From: Acinetobacter calcoaceticus
Lineage (GTDB): Bacteria; Pseudomonadota; Gammaproteobacteria; Pseudomonadales; Moraxellaceae
NCBI RefSeq assembly: GCF_900520355.1
Contig: NZ_LS999521.1
Location: 310,001-374,000 of the forward strand
Direction: 5' to 3'
DNA length: 64,000 nucleotides
Shown here one piece after another: positions 8,148-16,771 of this stretch (the first letter of the stretch is position 1; each line of letters begins with the position of its first letter). The position numbers and the translations under genes were made by a program. The notes beneath the pieces were generated by a model. The model saw only the letters and a program-made list of their open reading frames with translations. It was not told the DNA's origin and did not search any database.

Positions 8148-9095
8148 TTGGGTCAACAAGATGACAATGAGTCGAAGCCTACAACGACAGCATCAGTTGT
8201 AGCCACCCCAGATACTACAAAACCGTCATTATCTCGTCGATTACTGCATAAGACATTGCAACATGCCCAAGATGCGGTCGGGTTCGCTAGTGATACGACA
8301 CGTAATATTGCAGGGGTCGCGGATGCTGCATTAGATGCGCTCGACCAAGTGACCACTCACACCAGACGTGGAGTTGTCGGAATGACAAATCTGGCAGCAG
8401 GCACTGTACGAGATATGGTGTCTGAAACCAGTGAAACTGCACGTCAAGTCGCATTGATCATGGCACGTACATTTTTGGGGAAGAGCACCTTAACGCTGTA
8501 TTTACCGGAAATGCTATTAAATAATCAAATTCGTAAGCGCATCGACCGTTCTGAAATTGATGATATTAAAATCAAGTGTGGCAATGATAGTTTTCAAGTC
8601 GAGATCGATGGGCATTACCATCGCTTCATGTATCGTTTAAGTTTAGATTTTAAGGTTTTGGAATGTCGTATTGGGCAAGAAAAGTTTTTGCGCCTACGAC
8701 AAATGGATGAAAGTCTCGATGTTCAGATACGGCATGGGGGAACCCTGTCAAATTGGGCTGTGCGCCGTATTGGTCGAGTTGGTTTTGAAGTCGTGAATAT
8801 GTTGCCGATTCCATCACTTATTAATCATTTGATTGGCGATATTCCGGGCATCCAACGCGATGGTCACCGTATGTGGTTTATTGACCTAGAGCAAGCAGGA
8901 TTTATTGACTTTATTAATAACCGTTCATGGATGGTTGAAAAGCTTCTGAGTTTGACTGATTTTAGTATTTTACCGGGTTTAAATATTTTGAGAGAAAGCC
9001 GAGAGTTGGTCCAGCAATTGGTAGATCAATTTGAAATTAGAGGACTACGAGTACAGTCGGGTCGCCTTGAAGTACAAGTGGGAATTGCGAGCTAA
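8148..9095 (+). CDS. conserved-looking protein of unknown function, TTG start
   Basis: I do not recognise this 315-residue protein. The N-terminus is Thr/Ser-rich and polar. Residues about 35-105 are Ala/Thr/Val-rich amphipathic helix (repeated VADAALDALDQV-, MTNLAAGTVRDMV-like patterns) that could bind membrane or form a coiled coil. The rest is an alpha/beta domain without signal peptide or clear transmembrane helix. The TTG start is chosen because AGGAG at 8135-8139 sits 8 bases upstream and no ATG is near. A strong terminator follows. The neighbours (czcD, tRNAs) give no functional clue. Confidence 0.75.
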   Translation: MGQQDDNESKPTTTASVVATPDTTKPSLSRRLLHKTLQHAQDAVGFASDTTRNIAGVADAALDALDQVTTHTRRGVVGMTNLAAGTVRDMVSETSETARQVALIMARTFLGKSTLTLYLPEMLLNNQIRKRIDRSEIDDIKIKCGNDSFQVEIDGHYHRFMYRLSLDFKVLECRIGQEKFLRLRQMDESLDVQIRHGGTLSNWAVRRIGRVGFEVVNMLPIPSLINHLIGDIPGIQRDGHRMWFIDLEQAGFIDFINNRSWMVEKLLSLTDFSILPGLNILRESRELVQQLVDQFEIRGLRVQSGRLEVQVGIAS

Positions 9096-9106
9096 CAGAG
9101 TATAGA

Positions 9107-9139
9107 AAAAGCTAGTCATTGATTGGCTTTTCTTTTTTT
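9107..9139 (+). terminator. intrinsic terminator of the 8148-9095 gene
   Basis: AAAAGCTAGT (9107-9116) pairs with ATTGGCTTTT (9122-9131), allowing two G-U pairs, around a 5-base loop. A T-rich tract follows at once. Confidence 0.85.
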
Positions 9140-9147
9140 AGGCAAGA

Positions 9148-9179
9148 AAAAAGCCACTGACATTATGCAGTGGCTTTTT
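9148..9179 (-). terminator. intrinsic terminator of the tRNA-Glu pair
   Basis: AAAAAGCCACTG (9148-9159) and CAGTGGCTTTTT (9168-9179) form a 12-bp stem with an 8-base loop. On the minus strand it ends in a run of T directly after the first tRNA-Glu. Confidence 0.88.
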
Positions 9180-9185
9180 AGAATT

Positions 9186-9261
9186 TGGCGTCCCTACGGG
9201 GATTCGAACCCCGGTTACCGCCGTGAAAGGGCGATGTCCTAGGCCTCTAGACGATAGGGAC
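9186..9261 (-). tRNA. tRNA-Glu (anticodon TTC)
   Basis: This is a complete 76-nt cloverleaf on the minus strand with an encoded CCA end. The acceptor pairs GTCCCTA with TAGGGAC. The anticodon loop CTTTCAC gives TTC, and the T-loop GGTTCGAATCC is canonical. It is identical to the copies at 9292-9367 and 12058-12133. It is probably cotranscribed with the upstream copy 30 bases away and ends at the terminator just downstream. Confidence 0.97.
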
Positions 9262-9291
9262 ATATGTGAGGCATACATCTGAAAAAATTAC

Positions 9292-9367
9292 TGGCGTCCC
9301 TACGGGGATTCGAACCCCGGTTACCGCCGTGAAAGGGCGATGTCCTAGGCCTCTAGACGATAGGGAC
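9292..9367 (-). tRNA. tRNA-Glu (anticodon TTC), second copy
   Basis: This 76-nt minus-strand tRNA is identical in sequence to the copy at 9186-9261, with encoded CCA. It is the promoter-proximal gene of a two-tRNA unit driven by a consensus promoter at 9385-9413. Confidence 0.97.
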
Positions 9368-9384
9368 GTTTCAGAGGTGGGCGT

Positions 9385-9413
9385 ATATTAGGTCGATTTA
9401 ATAAAACTGTCAA
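9385..9413 (-). promoter_or_regulatory. consensus sigma-70 promoter of the tRNA-Glu pair
   Basis: On the minus strand there is a perfect TTGACA (9408-9413), a 17-bp spacer and TAATAT (9385-9390). The stretch after the -10 is C-rich (ACGCCCACC), the kind of discriminator found at stable-RNA promoters under ppGpp control. The predicted start is about 10 bases before the mature tRNA. Confidence 0.88.
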
Positions 9414-9488
9414 ATAGTTTTCTGAAGAAATATTAAAAAAAGCGATCAAGCGATTAAAAATAACCCAAATTGTAGAAAATATATACAT

Positions 9489-10387
9489 TTAGCCATCATT
9501 TTTCTGAAAAGGTTCAATAATTGCCTTTATAACAGAGGGGTGTTGTAAATATCCTAAAATCTCATGTGGCTGGTTGGCAAAGGTAAAAATTTTCTGATTA
9601 ATAATAGGTGGATCAAAGTTAAAAGGAGCTTCACATAATGGAAATGCAGTCAAAAAATCATCTTGAGAGTAGAAATTAAACCATTCACCGTCAATATGGG
9701 GTGGTCTGACAATTGGACTCGGGAGCTTACTTTGAATGACGCGAAAAGATAAAGGGGATGCTAAAGTTATAAATCGTTTAACTGAAAATTGATAAGAAGG
9801 GTCTGAAAGTAGCCGATAAGCAATGACTGAACCGAGGGAGTGCGCAACGACAATATAATCTTCCTCTTCTCGTATTTTCTTTAAAATTCGTTGATTTACT
9901 TCTTGCATAAATTCAGGATTAGATAAGTACATATAAGTTTCAATCAGAAACTGCTGTATCAAACTCTCATGCAATTTTGGAAAGTTGTTTAAAAGAACAA
10001 CCAATTCTTTAAGTACTCGATCCTTTACTAGCTGAGAGGTGAGATAGAGTCGTTCTGAAAAGCTTTTTTCAGCTTGATCCGCTGATGGCGACAATAAAGG
10101 AATAAATGGAGTGTGTTCTTTGGTTGGGGGATTATTCTCATGTAAATGAATAGGTAAATAATTATTTAAAAATGTTTTAGGTAACAAGGTTGTAAGATCT
10201 AATTGATTACTTAATTGATATTTATTCATCAAATCGCCATAAAATGGCATATGAATATGAAGATCGCGTACATTAACTTTGCAAGGCATCTGTTTTAGGC
10301 CGAGTTTAAACACTCTTAACCAATGCTCTTTTAAGCGATGTGATGTGTAATTCTGTTGATTCATCCCGTGGATAAATATAATTTTCA
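9489..10387 (-). CDS. alpha/beta-hydrolase-fold protein
   Basis: The protein of 299 residues from ATG 10387 is a predicted cytoplasmic alpha/beta hydrolase. The first strand carries KIIFIHGMNQQ (oxyanion region). The nucleophile elbow is VVAHSLGSV, with the likely catalytic Ser. The catalytic His may be in the C-terminal HEILGYLQHPS segment; the Asp is uncertain. There is no signal peptide. A TTG ten bases upstream of the ATG also opens the frame, but neither has a clear Shine-Dalgarno. The substrate cannot be told from sequence; esterase or lipase-like activity is the family expectation. Confidence 0.8.
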
Positions 10388-10460
10388 TTCTATACAAGGA
10401 ATTGTTTTTAATATAAATTTTAATCTACAACGGTAAGTTATATAAAACCAGTGTGTAGAC

Positions 10461-10490
10461 AAAAAAAAGTGTAGCTTTTTGCTACACTTT
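10461..10490 (-). terminator. intrinsic terminator of the permease gene
   Basis: AAAGTGTAGC (10466-10475) pairs with GCTACACTTT (10481-10490) around a 5-base loop. On the minus strand a T8 run follows. It lies directly after the permease stop. Confidence 0.88.
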
Positions 10491-10507
10491 CATTGAATAA
10501 GGGTGGT

Positions 10508-11938
10508 TTAGACTTTATTGCGGTAAAAAATAAAATAGCTGACATAACATAAAGCTGTAAAAATAAGGCAGCCTACAAAACCAGCACGCATTTCAGGGTC
10601 TGCTGCCATACTCAAACACGTAATAAAGCAGAAAATAAAACCTAAAATCGGGACGATAGGGAATAATGGAGCAGCATATTGTAAGTCTTTAACTGTATGG
10701 CCAGATTTGTACCATTGGCGACGGAAATTAAATTGACTTAAACAAATGCTCATCCAGACAATAACCATAGTAAATGCTGCAACGCCAAGCAGATTTTTAA
10801 AAATAGTCTCTGGGGCAAACTGCTCTGATAACAAGCCTGGAATTGCTCCAAACATTGTTACAACTAGGGCAACAATAGGTGTTCCACTTTTTGAGAGTGT
10901 AGCAAATACGCCAGGTAGTAATTTTTGTTCCGACAGTGACCACATCATACGTGAAGCGGCGTAAAGTCCTGAGTTTGCTGCCGAAAGCAGAGCTGTAATA
11001 ATTACAAACCTAATAATGTCATCCGCATATGGAATGCCAATATAATTAAATACTGTAACGAATGGACTGCTACTAACGCCTTCACTGCCTAAGCCCGCAA
11101 GCTGGAAAGGAAGTAAAGCACTAATAACAATAATGGTCCCTACAAAGAAAATAAGAAGACGCCAAATTGCAGCATTAATTGCTTTGGGTACATTTTGAGC
11201 GGGATCTTTGGTTTCACCTGCTGCAACACCAATTAATTCAGTGCCTGAGAAAGCAAAGTTAACAATTAGCATGGTGGTAAAAATAGGAATTAAACCATGT
11301 GGGAACCAGCCTTGAGCTGTAAGATTGCTAAATAGCGGTGCAGTTTGGCTACCATTAAAAGGAATTAAACCAAAAATCGCTAATAGGCCCAGCACAATAA
11401 AAGCAATAACGGTAATCACTTTAATAAGAGCTAGCCAAAATTCAGACTCAGCAAAAATGCGAGTTGAACTAATATTTAAACCAAAAATAGTGATTGCAAA
11501 AACAATTGTCCAGATCCACATTGAAATATGTGGGAACCATTCCTGCATGAGTAATGCTGCAGCTGTAAATTCAGTTCCAAGCGTTGCAGTCCATGTCAAC
11601 CAGTACATCCAAGAAATCATGTAGCCTGTACTAGGACTAATATATTTTTTGGCGTAGGCACCGAAAGAGCCTGAAACAGGCATGTGTACGGCAAGTTCTC
11701 CTAGGCAGAGCATGACCATGTAAGCGATCGCGCCACCAAGAATGTAGGCAATAATTGCGCCAATAGCTCCAGTTTGTGAAATGACTTCCCCTGAACCTAA
11801 AAATAAACCAGTTCCGATTGCCCCGCCTAGTGATAGCATAACAAGATGGCGAGTACTCATGGCTCTTTTTAAAGGTGCAGTACTGTTCTGATGCTGATGA
11901 GCATCTAGTTGATTGTCAGATGGCTGCATATTACACAT
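10508..11938 (-). CDS. amino-acid permease of the APC superfamily (LysP/RocE-like)
   Basis: This inner-membrane secondary transporter has about 476 residues and 12 predicted transmembrane segments. The first segment carries RHLVMLSLGGAIGTGLFLGS, the substrate/backbone-binding signature of amino-acid/polyamine/organocation permeases. CLGELAVHMPVSGSFGAYA and the E/W-rich third helix follow. The pattern is closest to the lysine/arginine-type permeases I know, but substrate is not decided by this. The start is uncertain: ATG 11938 or ATG 11929 are preferred over a TTG at 11980, and none has a clear Shine-Dalgarno. It follows the tRNA-Ala/tRNA-Glu genes on the same strand and has its own terminator. 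Confidence 0.88.
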   Translation of the reverse strand: MCNMQPSDNQLDAHQHQNSTAPLKRAMSTRHLVMLSLGGAIGTGLFLGSGEVISQTGAIGAIIAYILGGAIAYMVMLCLGELAVHMPVSGSFGAYAKKYISPSTGYMISWMYWLTWTATLGTEFTAAALLMQEWFPHISMWIWTIVFAITIFGLNISSTRIFAESEFWLALIKVITVIAFIVLGLLAIFGLIPFNGSQTAPLFSNLTAQGWFPHGLIPIFTTMLIVNFAFSGTELIGVAAGETKDPAQNVPKAINAAIWRLLIFFVGTIIVISALLPFQLAGLGSEGVSSSPFVTVFNYIGIPYADDIIRFVIITALLSAANSGLYAASRMMWSLSEQKLLPGVFATLSKSGTPIVALVVTMFGAIPGLLSEQFAPETIFKNLLGVAAFTMVIVWMSICLSQFNFRRQWYKSGHTVKDLQYAAPLFPIVPILGFIFCFITCLSMAADPEMRAGFVGCLIFTALCYVSYFIFYRNKV

Positions 11939-12057
11939 TGAGAGAATTAAGAAAGACGCTATTTTAGATAAAATAGACAAATGTGCAATCTAGAAAGAGA
12001 TAAAGAATAAACAGTAAGGTGACGATAGAGTCTTTTAATAATTTTTAAAGCAGAATT

Positions 12058-12133
12058 TGGCGTCCCTACGGGGATTCGAACCCCGGTTACCGCCGTGAAA
12101 GGGCGATGTCCTAGGCCTCTAGACGATAGGGAC
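12058..12133 (-). tRNA. tRNA-Glu (anticodon TTC), third copy
   Basis: This is a 76-nt minus-strand tRNA identical to the two copies near 9.2 kb, with encoded CCA. It lies 25 bases downstream of tRNA-Ala, with which it probably shares a transcript. The identity with 9186-9261 extends a few bases past the 3' end, giving a direct repeat of about 82 bp. Confidence 0.97.
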
Positions 12134-12158
12134 TTGATGAGGCAAACACAAAGGAGCG

Positions 12159-12234
12159 TGGTGGAGTCAAGCGGGATCGAACCGCTGACCTCTACAATGC
12201 CATTGTAGCGCTCTACCAACTGAGCTATGACCCC
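12159..12234 (-). tRNA. tRNA-Ala (anticodon GGC)
   Basis: This is a complete minus-strand cloverleaf of 76 nt with encoded CCA. The acceptor GGGGTCA pairs with TGACTCC and includes the G3-U70 wobble pair, the classical alanine identity element. The anticodon loop ATGGCAT gives GGC. It is the first gene after a strong promoter at 12251-12279 and precedes tRNA-Glu. Confidence 0.97.
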
Positions 12235-12239
12235 AGTTT

Positions 12240-12274
12240 GTGTGAGCGCAATACTAGGGTGAATGCGCTCACAC
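12240..12274. repeat. 11-bp palindrome overlapping the tRNA promoter
   Basis: GTGTGAGCGCA (12240-12250) and TGCGCTCACAC (12264-12274) are exact reverse complements 13 bases apart. The arms cover the spacer and the likely start site of the tRNA promoter. It could be a gltX terminator stem, though no T-tract follows on the minus strand. It could also be an operator. Confidence 0.6.
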
Positions 12275-12279
12275 GTCAA
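12251..12279 (-). promoter_or_regulatory. sigma-70 promoter of the tRNA-Ala/tRNA-Glu unit
   Basis: On the minus strand TTGACG (12274-12279) and TAGTAT (12251-12256) are spaced by exactly 17 bp. A GC-rich discriminator (TGCGC) follows, typical of stringently controlled stable-RNA promoters. The promoter lies between gltX and the tRNAs, so the tRNAs need not depend on gltX read-through. Confidence 0.8.
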
Positions 12280-12291
12280 CAAAAAAATGAA

Positions 12292-13800
12292 TTAAGCTTC
12301 GCTAGTTGCTTCATTTTTCGGCAATTTTAAGCTCTCATTGAGTTTTTCCCAATTTTTAACTTCTTTTTTGCTTGGTCCACCCACAATTTCTAAAGCGCGT
12401 CGTAAACGAGCGAAAGTTAAATCAGGTCCAAGAGTGACCATCGACTGCATTACTGGTGTTGAGCTGGTTGAACCCGCAATTGCGATAAAGAATGCTGGCA
12501 TAAAATCACGTAATTTAATGTCCATCTGGTTCGCAAGGTCCATTAGGGTTTGGCTAACAGTGTCATTATTCCAAGTGAACTGGCCTTCAAGACGCCAAAT
12601 TGCAAATTGTAAACTTTGGCGAACTTGCTCTTGAGTCAATTTTTTACTTTCAAACATTTCCGCGGTAATTTGTGGCATATGATTAAAATAGAAACCAGCC
12701 CAATTTACAGCTTCTGAAAGTAAGTTAATACGTGGTTGAATGGCAGCTGCAATATCTTCTAAAGTGCTTCGATCACTCTTCCATGTGAGTAAACGATCTA
12801 ACAATTGGCCTGGAGTTAATCCTTTGATCCATTGACCATTAAGCCAATTTAATTTTTCAACATCAAAAATCGGACCGCCGAGTGAAACACGTTGAATATC
12901 AAAGTTATCCATCATGTCTTGTAGCGTGAACACTTCTTTTTCGTCCGGCATTGACCAACCCATACGACCTAAATAATTTAACAAGGCTTCTGGTAAAACG
13001 CCGATATCACGGTAGTAGTTGATTGATGTCGGGTTCTTACGCTTAGATAATTTTGATTTATCTGGATTACGTAGCAATGGCATATGGCAGAGTGTTGGCA
13101 TTTCCCAACCAAAATATTGGTAAAGCAACTGATGTTTTGGTGCAGATGGAAGCCATTCTTCACCGCGTAATACATGAGTGATTTCCATTAAATGGTCATC
13201 GACAACATTGGCCAAATGATAAGTTGGTAATCCATCATTTTTAAGAAGAACTTGCATGTCGACTTGAGCCCAAGGAATTTCAACTTCCCCGCGTAATAAG
13301 TCATTAAATTTACAAATACCTTCTTCAGGTACTTTCATACGGATGACATGAGGTTCACCCGATTCTAAGCGACGTGTCACTTCTTCTTGAGAAAGTTTTA
13401 ACCCACGACCATCATATTTTGGTGTTTCACCACGTGCTTGTTGTTCAGCACGCATCTGGTCTAGTTCTTCTGCTGTAGCGAAACAATAAAAAGCATGACC
13501 TTTTTCAACAAGTTCTAATGCGTATTGCTTATAAATTCCCATACGTTCAGATTGGCGATACGGTGCATGAGGGCCACCCACATCTGGACCTTCCGACCAA
13601 TTTAGACCTAACCAACGCAATGAATCCAAAATCATTTTTTCAGACTCAGGAGTAGAGCGAAGCTGATCTGTATCTTCAATCCTTAAAATAAATTCTCCGC
13701 CATGTTGTTTCGCAAAACACATATTAAATAAGGCGATGTAGGCTGTGCCGACATGAGGAAAACCTGTAGGGGAAGGTGCAATACGAGTACGAACTTTCAT
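12292..13800 (-). CDS. gltX: glutamyl-tRNA synthetase
   Basis: This class I aminoacyl-tRNA synthetase of 502 residues charges tRNA-Glu. The HIGH-type signature is [15 protein letters not shown] near the N-terminus (residues about 6-20). The KMSKS-type signature is KLSKRKN, at about residue 255. The catalytic Rossmann fold, stem-contact and anticodon-binding helical domains follow in the usual order, and the length is normal. ATG 13798-13800 is the only sensible start. The gene is followed on the same strand by tRNA-Ala and tRNA-Glu, its own substrate. Confidence 0.97.
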   Translation of the reverse strand: MKVRTRIAPSPTGFPHVGTAYIALFNMCFAKQHGGEFILRIEDTDQLRSTPESEKMILDSLRWLGLNWSEGPDVGGPHAPYRQSERMGIYKQYALELVEKGHAFYCFATAEELDQMRAEQQARGETPKYDGRGLKLSQEEVTRRLESGEPHVIRMKVPEEGICKFNDLLRGEVEIPWAQVDMQVLLKNDGLPTYHLANVVDDHLMEITHVLRGEEWLPSAPKHQLLYQYFGWEMPTLCHMPLLRNPDKSKLSKRKNPTSINYYRDIGVLPEALLNYLGRMGWSMPDEKEVFTLQDMMDNFDIQRVSLGGPIFDVEKLNWLNGQWIKGLTPGQLLDRLLTWKSDRSTLEDIAAAIQPRINLLSEAVNWAGFYFNHMPQITAEMFESKKLTQEQVRQSLQFAIWRLEGQFTWNNDTVSQTLMDLANQMDIKLRDFMPAFFIAIAGSTSSTPVMQSMVTLGPDLTFARLRRALEIVGGPSKKEVKNWEKLNESLKLPKNEATSEA

Positions 13801-13843
13801 AGCTAATGGGTCAAAATAAAAATTGAAACTATTATAACGAAAA

Positions 13844-13884
13844 AGCCCAGTATTCTGACGTTTTATTTAACATCAGACTGGGCT
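13844..13884 (-). terminator. terminator of the 13916-14215 gene
   Basis: AGCCCAGT (13844-13851) pairs with ACTGGGCT (13877-13884), extended by CTGA/TCAG with a small bulge. On the minus strand the stem is followed by TTTTT. A second small hairpin (CTGAAAC 13889-13895 with GTTTCAG 13906-13912) lies between it and the stop codon. Confidence 0.75.
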
Positions 13885-13915
13885 AAAGCTGAAACGCTGA
13901 GGGGTGTTTCAGAAT

Positions 13916-14215
13916 TTAAGATGCATGCGGCTGGAAGATTGCCTGAACAAAACGTGAAAAACGTTCGTGTTGAGCCGCAAGAAAGTTTTGAGTTGGGGTA
14001 ACCCGAATTGAATTGAGTACTTTAAGCTCATCATTTGTAGAAGGTAACACGATAGGGTTACGTTTTTGCTGATCTAAAGCTTTTTCAATAAGTGAAGTCT
14101 GCTTATCTGCCCCAATTTTATTTGGAGTATCTTTAAGTGCCGCTGCTGCAGAAAACTGTGATGCCAAACCCAGCACCAAACTTAAGCTTAACGCTTTTCC
14201 ATAATGAATTTTCAT
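13916..14215 (-). CDS. small exported protein of unknown function
   Basis: The 99-residue product begins with a clear signal peptide (MKIHYGKALSLSLVLGLA, cleavage probably after SAAAA, about residue 26). The mature part is short, polar and helical, with no cysteines and no recognised motif. A single gene with its own terminator, it is divergent from the sulfate-binding-protein gene. I do not recognise the family. A periplasmic location is the only supported statement. Confidence 0.7.
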   Translation of the reverse strand: MKIHYGKALSLSLVLGLASQFSAAAALKDTPNKIGADKQTSLIEKALDQQKRNPIVLPSTNDELKVLNSIRVTPTQNFLAAQHERFSRFVQAIFQPHAS

Positions 14216-14614
14216 TATTAATCATCCCCTTTGTTCATTACATTTCATCTATTTTTTGAGTTTAACGAAATGTAAAATTACGGTAATGCTACGATTTAAA
14301 CATAAATCTTAATAAAAAAGTGGAACTGTGTCACACTTTTTACAAAAATTATCTATATTTTAATCTAGTCGACCCAAATGTAGGCCATATGTATCCTTTG
14401 CGCTTCATTATTTAACAAATTAATGTGTAGATAAAGTGAAGGTCCTCATTAAGTTGTAAGAATAATTACAAAAAATTTCAAAAATGAAATAACTTAGACA
14501 TCCTTATCTATATATTTTAAAGAGATTAATAAAAAATATATTAATATAAGTAATTGATTGTAAATTATAAAATTAAAAATATAGTAAAACTAAAACCAAT
14601 GATGGATTTTGTAA
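14216..14614. other. divergent intergenic region before the sulfate-binding protein
   Basis: These 399 AT-rich bases have no gene I can support. They hold a terminator-like hairpin (AAAAAGTG 14315-14322 with CACTTTTT 14334-14341). They also hold an inverted repeat TTGTAA-N6-TTACAA (14454-14471) about 145 bases before the sbp start, which could be a regulator site. Promoters for both flanking genes must lie here, but no hexamer pair is convincing. Confidence 0.6.
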
Positions 14615-15616
14615 ATGAAAAAAATATTAATAATGGCTGTAGCTGTGTACTTGGGAATGGCGGTAACAGCAGCTCAGGCTGCTACTTCTTTTTTAAACGT
14701 TTCTTATGATCCGACCCGAGAATTTTATCAAGAATATAATCAGGCTTTCGGTAAGTTCTGGAAACAGCGCACAGGGCAGGATGTTGATTTTAAACAGTCG
14801 CATGGTGGATCTGGTAAACAAGCTCGGGCAGTGGCCACGGGTCTAGAAGCCGATATTGTAACGTTAGCGTTAGCTAATGATATTGATGAGATTGTGAAAG
14901 CTGGTTTTATTCAGCCAAATTGGCAAAAAGAATTTCCAAATAATTCTGCGCCTTATACGTCTACTGTTGTGTTCCTAGTGCGGAAAGGTAATCCCAAAAA
15001 TATACGTGACTGGAATGATTTAACCAAACCGGGCGTCGAGATTATTACACCCAATCCTAAAACAGGGGGAGCTCCTCGTTGGATTTATTTATCGGCATGG
15101 GGTTATGCCTTAAAACAACCGGGCGGAAATGATGCCAAAGCTCGTGAGTTAGTTAAAAAACTTTATCACAATGTAAAAGTACTTGATTCAGGAGCACGCG
15201 GTTCGCTAACAACATTTGCCGAACGTGGCATTGGTGATGTTTTATTATCATGGGAAAACGAAGCTTTATTGGCGACTAAAGGACCTGATAAAGATAAATA
15301 TGAAATCGTTTACCCTTCAGTTTCAATTTTGGCAGAGCCATCAGTCGCAATTGTAGATAAAACCGTAGATAAAGATGGCAACCGAACTTTAGCAAAAGGC
15401 TATTTGAACTTTTTATATTCACCGTTAGGGCAAGAGTTGGCGGCTAAACATTATTTCCGACCGCGCAATGCGCAAGTGGCAGCAAAATATGCAGCCCAAT
15501 TTCCAAAAATTAAATTATTTACCATTAATGATGTGTTCGGTGGTTGGGCGAAAGCTCAGAAAACTCACTTTGCTAATGGAGCTGTCTTTGATCAAATTTA
15601 TGATGGCAAGCAGTAA
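14615..15616 (+). CDS. sbp: periplasmic sulfate-binding protein (Sbp/CysP family)
   Basis: The 333-residue protein is the solute-binding part of a sulfate/thiosulfate ABC importer. A signal peptide spans about residues 1-22 (ending TAAQA). The mature N-terminus [17 protein letters not shown] and the [13 protein letters not shown] segment are the sulfate-binding signatures of Sbp. The region near [12 protein letters not shown] also matches the family. No cysTWA permease or ATPase genes are next to it, so its partner lies elsewhere. The gene name sbp is preferred over cysP on motif grounds, but the two are hard to separate. It has its own terminator. Confidence 0.92.
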   Translation: MKKILIMAVAVYLGMAVTAAQAATSFLNVSYDPTREFYQEYNQAFGKFWKQRTGQDVDFKQSHGGSGKQARAVATGLEADIVTLALANDIDEIVKAGFIQPNWQKEFPNNSAPYTSTVVFLVRKGNPKNIRDWNDLTKPGVEIITPNPKTGGAPRWIYLSAWGYALKQPGGNDAKARELVKKLYHNVKVLDSGARGSLTTFAERGIGDVLLSWENEALLATKGPDKDKYEIVYPSVSILAEPSVAIVDKTVDKDGNRTLAKGYLNFLYSPLGQELAAKHYFRPRNAQVAAKYAAQFPKIKLFTINDVFGGWAKAQKTHFANGAVFDQIYDGKQ

Positions 15617-15673
15617 ATAAAATGATCTAAAAACAATATTCCAAAAAGAAAACTTAGAAGTTAAATATTCATA

Positions 15674-15718
15674 AAGAAAGCCAGCAAACTTAAAAAAGTG
15701 AGCTTGCTTTCTTTTTTT
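15674..15718 (+). terminator. intrinsic terminator of sbp
   Basis: AAGAAAGC (15674-15681) pairs with GCTTTCTT (15706-15713), with further imperfect pairing inside the loop. A run of T follows. Confidence 0.75.
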
Positions 15719-15847
15719 GCTTAAAAAGTGCTAACAAAACGGTTTTATCTATGAAAAATTAATATTTTCCTACAAAAAGCCGTTTGGCGTTGCCCATAAA
15801 CAAGGTGATAATGTGCAGTTACATTTTCACGCTATGATTTAACACCT

Positions 15848-16771
15848 ATGTCGCATATTTCTGTCTTACTTTCCGAGACCATTGAGAGCTTATTGGCAGA
15901 TCGCACAACTGGGGTGTATATCGATGCAACCTTTGGACGAGGTGGGCATACCCGTTTATTGCTTTCTAAACTTGATGAAAATGCACGAGTATACGCATTT
16001 GATAAAGACCCTCAAGCATTGGAAGTCGCTGCTGCTTTGGCACAAGAAGATTCAAGATTTACCATCATTCATGCCAGTTTTGCTGATATCAAAGAGAAGA
16101 TGCAGGAAATTGGAGTGGTGAGTGTTGATGGAATTATGGCCGACTTAGGGGTGTCATCTCCTCAACTTGATCAGGCAGAGCGTGGTTTTAGTTTCATGCA
16201 AGATGGTCCATTGGACATGCGAATGGATAATTCTAAGGGTTTAACTGCGGCTGAGTGGTTGCTTAAAATTGAAGAAGAACAATTAGCAAATATTATTTAT
16301 CAATATGGTGAAGAGCGTTATAGTCGACGTATTGCTAAAGCCATTAAACTCGCTGGAAAACTAGAAACGACCGCTCAATTGGCGGAAGTTGTTAAAACCG
16401 CTCATCCAAAATGGGAAAAACATAAGCATCCAGCGACACGTGCATTTCAGGCCATTCGCATTGCTATTAATAAAGAGCTAGAAGATATTGAAGTGTTTTT
16501 GCCGCAAGCTGTAGACTTACTAAAACCGGAAGGACGTTTGGCTGTTATTAGTTTCCATTCTCTTGAAGACCGACTGATCAAGCAGTTTATTCAAAAAGAA
16601 TCTACGTTAGCAGAAGATTTCGGTTGGGGAATGCCTGAGCAGCGGGTAGATACAAGAAGATTAAAGAAAATTTCACGGGTTCGTGCGAGTGAAGAAGAAG
16701 TAAAAGCGAACCCTCGTTCACGTAGTGCATGGCTTCGGGTTGCTGAACGCTTGGAAGAAAAAGGCGCGTAA
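15848..16771 (+). CDS. rsmH: 16S rRNA (cytosine1402-N4)-methyltransferase
   Basis: RsmH (MraW) methylates C1402 of 16S rRNA using S-adenosylmethionine. The 307-residue protein carries the SAM-binding IDATFGRGGHTRLLL motif (residues 26-40). DLGVSSPQLD and the C-terminal ISFHSLEDRLIKQF motif are RsmH-specific. It is the first gene of the split dcw cluster; mraZ, which often precedes it, is not present here. No clear Shine-Dalgarno precedes ATG 15848. The stop overlaps the ftsL start by one base (TAATG). Confidence 0.97.
   Translation: MSHISVLLSETIESLLADRTTGVYIDATFGRGGHTRLLLSKLDENARVYAFDKDPQALEVAAALAQEDSRFTIIHASFADIKEKMQEIGVVSVDGIMADLGVSSPQLDQAERGFSFMQDGPLDMRMDNSKGLTAAEWLLKIEEEQLANIIYQYGEERYSRRIAKAIKLAGKLETTAQLAEVVKTAHPKWEKHKHPATRAFQAIRIAINKELEDIEVFLPQAVDLLKPEGRLAVISFHSLEDRLIKQFIQKESTLAEDFGWGMPEQRVDTRRLKKISRVRASEEEVKANPRSRSAWLRVAERLEEKGA

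Noticed and set aside
9186..9367. Tandem repeat that could suggest a CRISPR or mobile element
   Set aside because: The repeated units are two complete tRNA-Glu genes with a 30-base spacer and a shared promoter and terminator.
11959..12282. 107-residue open frame across the tRNA-Ala and tRNA-Glu genes
   Set aside because: It is a frame through tRNA sequence, not a protein gene.
13831..13859. TATAAT upstream of gltX as its promoter
   Set aside because: A good minus-strand -10 is present, but the -35 at 17 bp is poor and lies in the terminator stem, so it was not listed.
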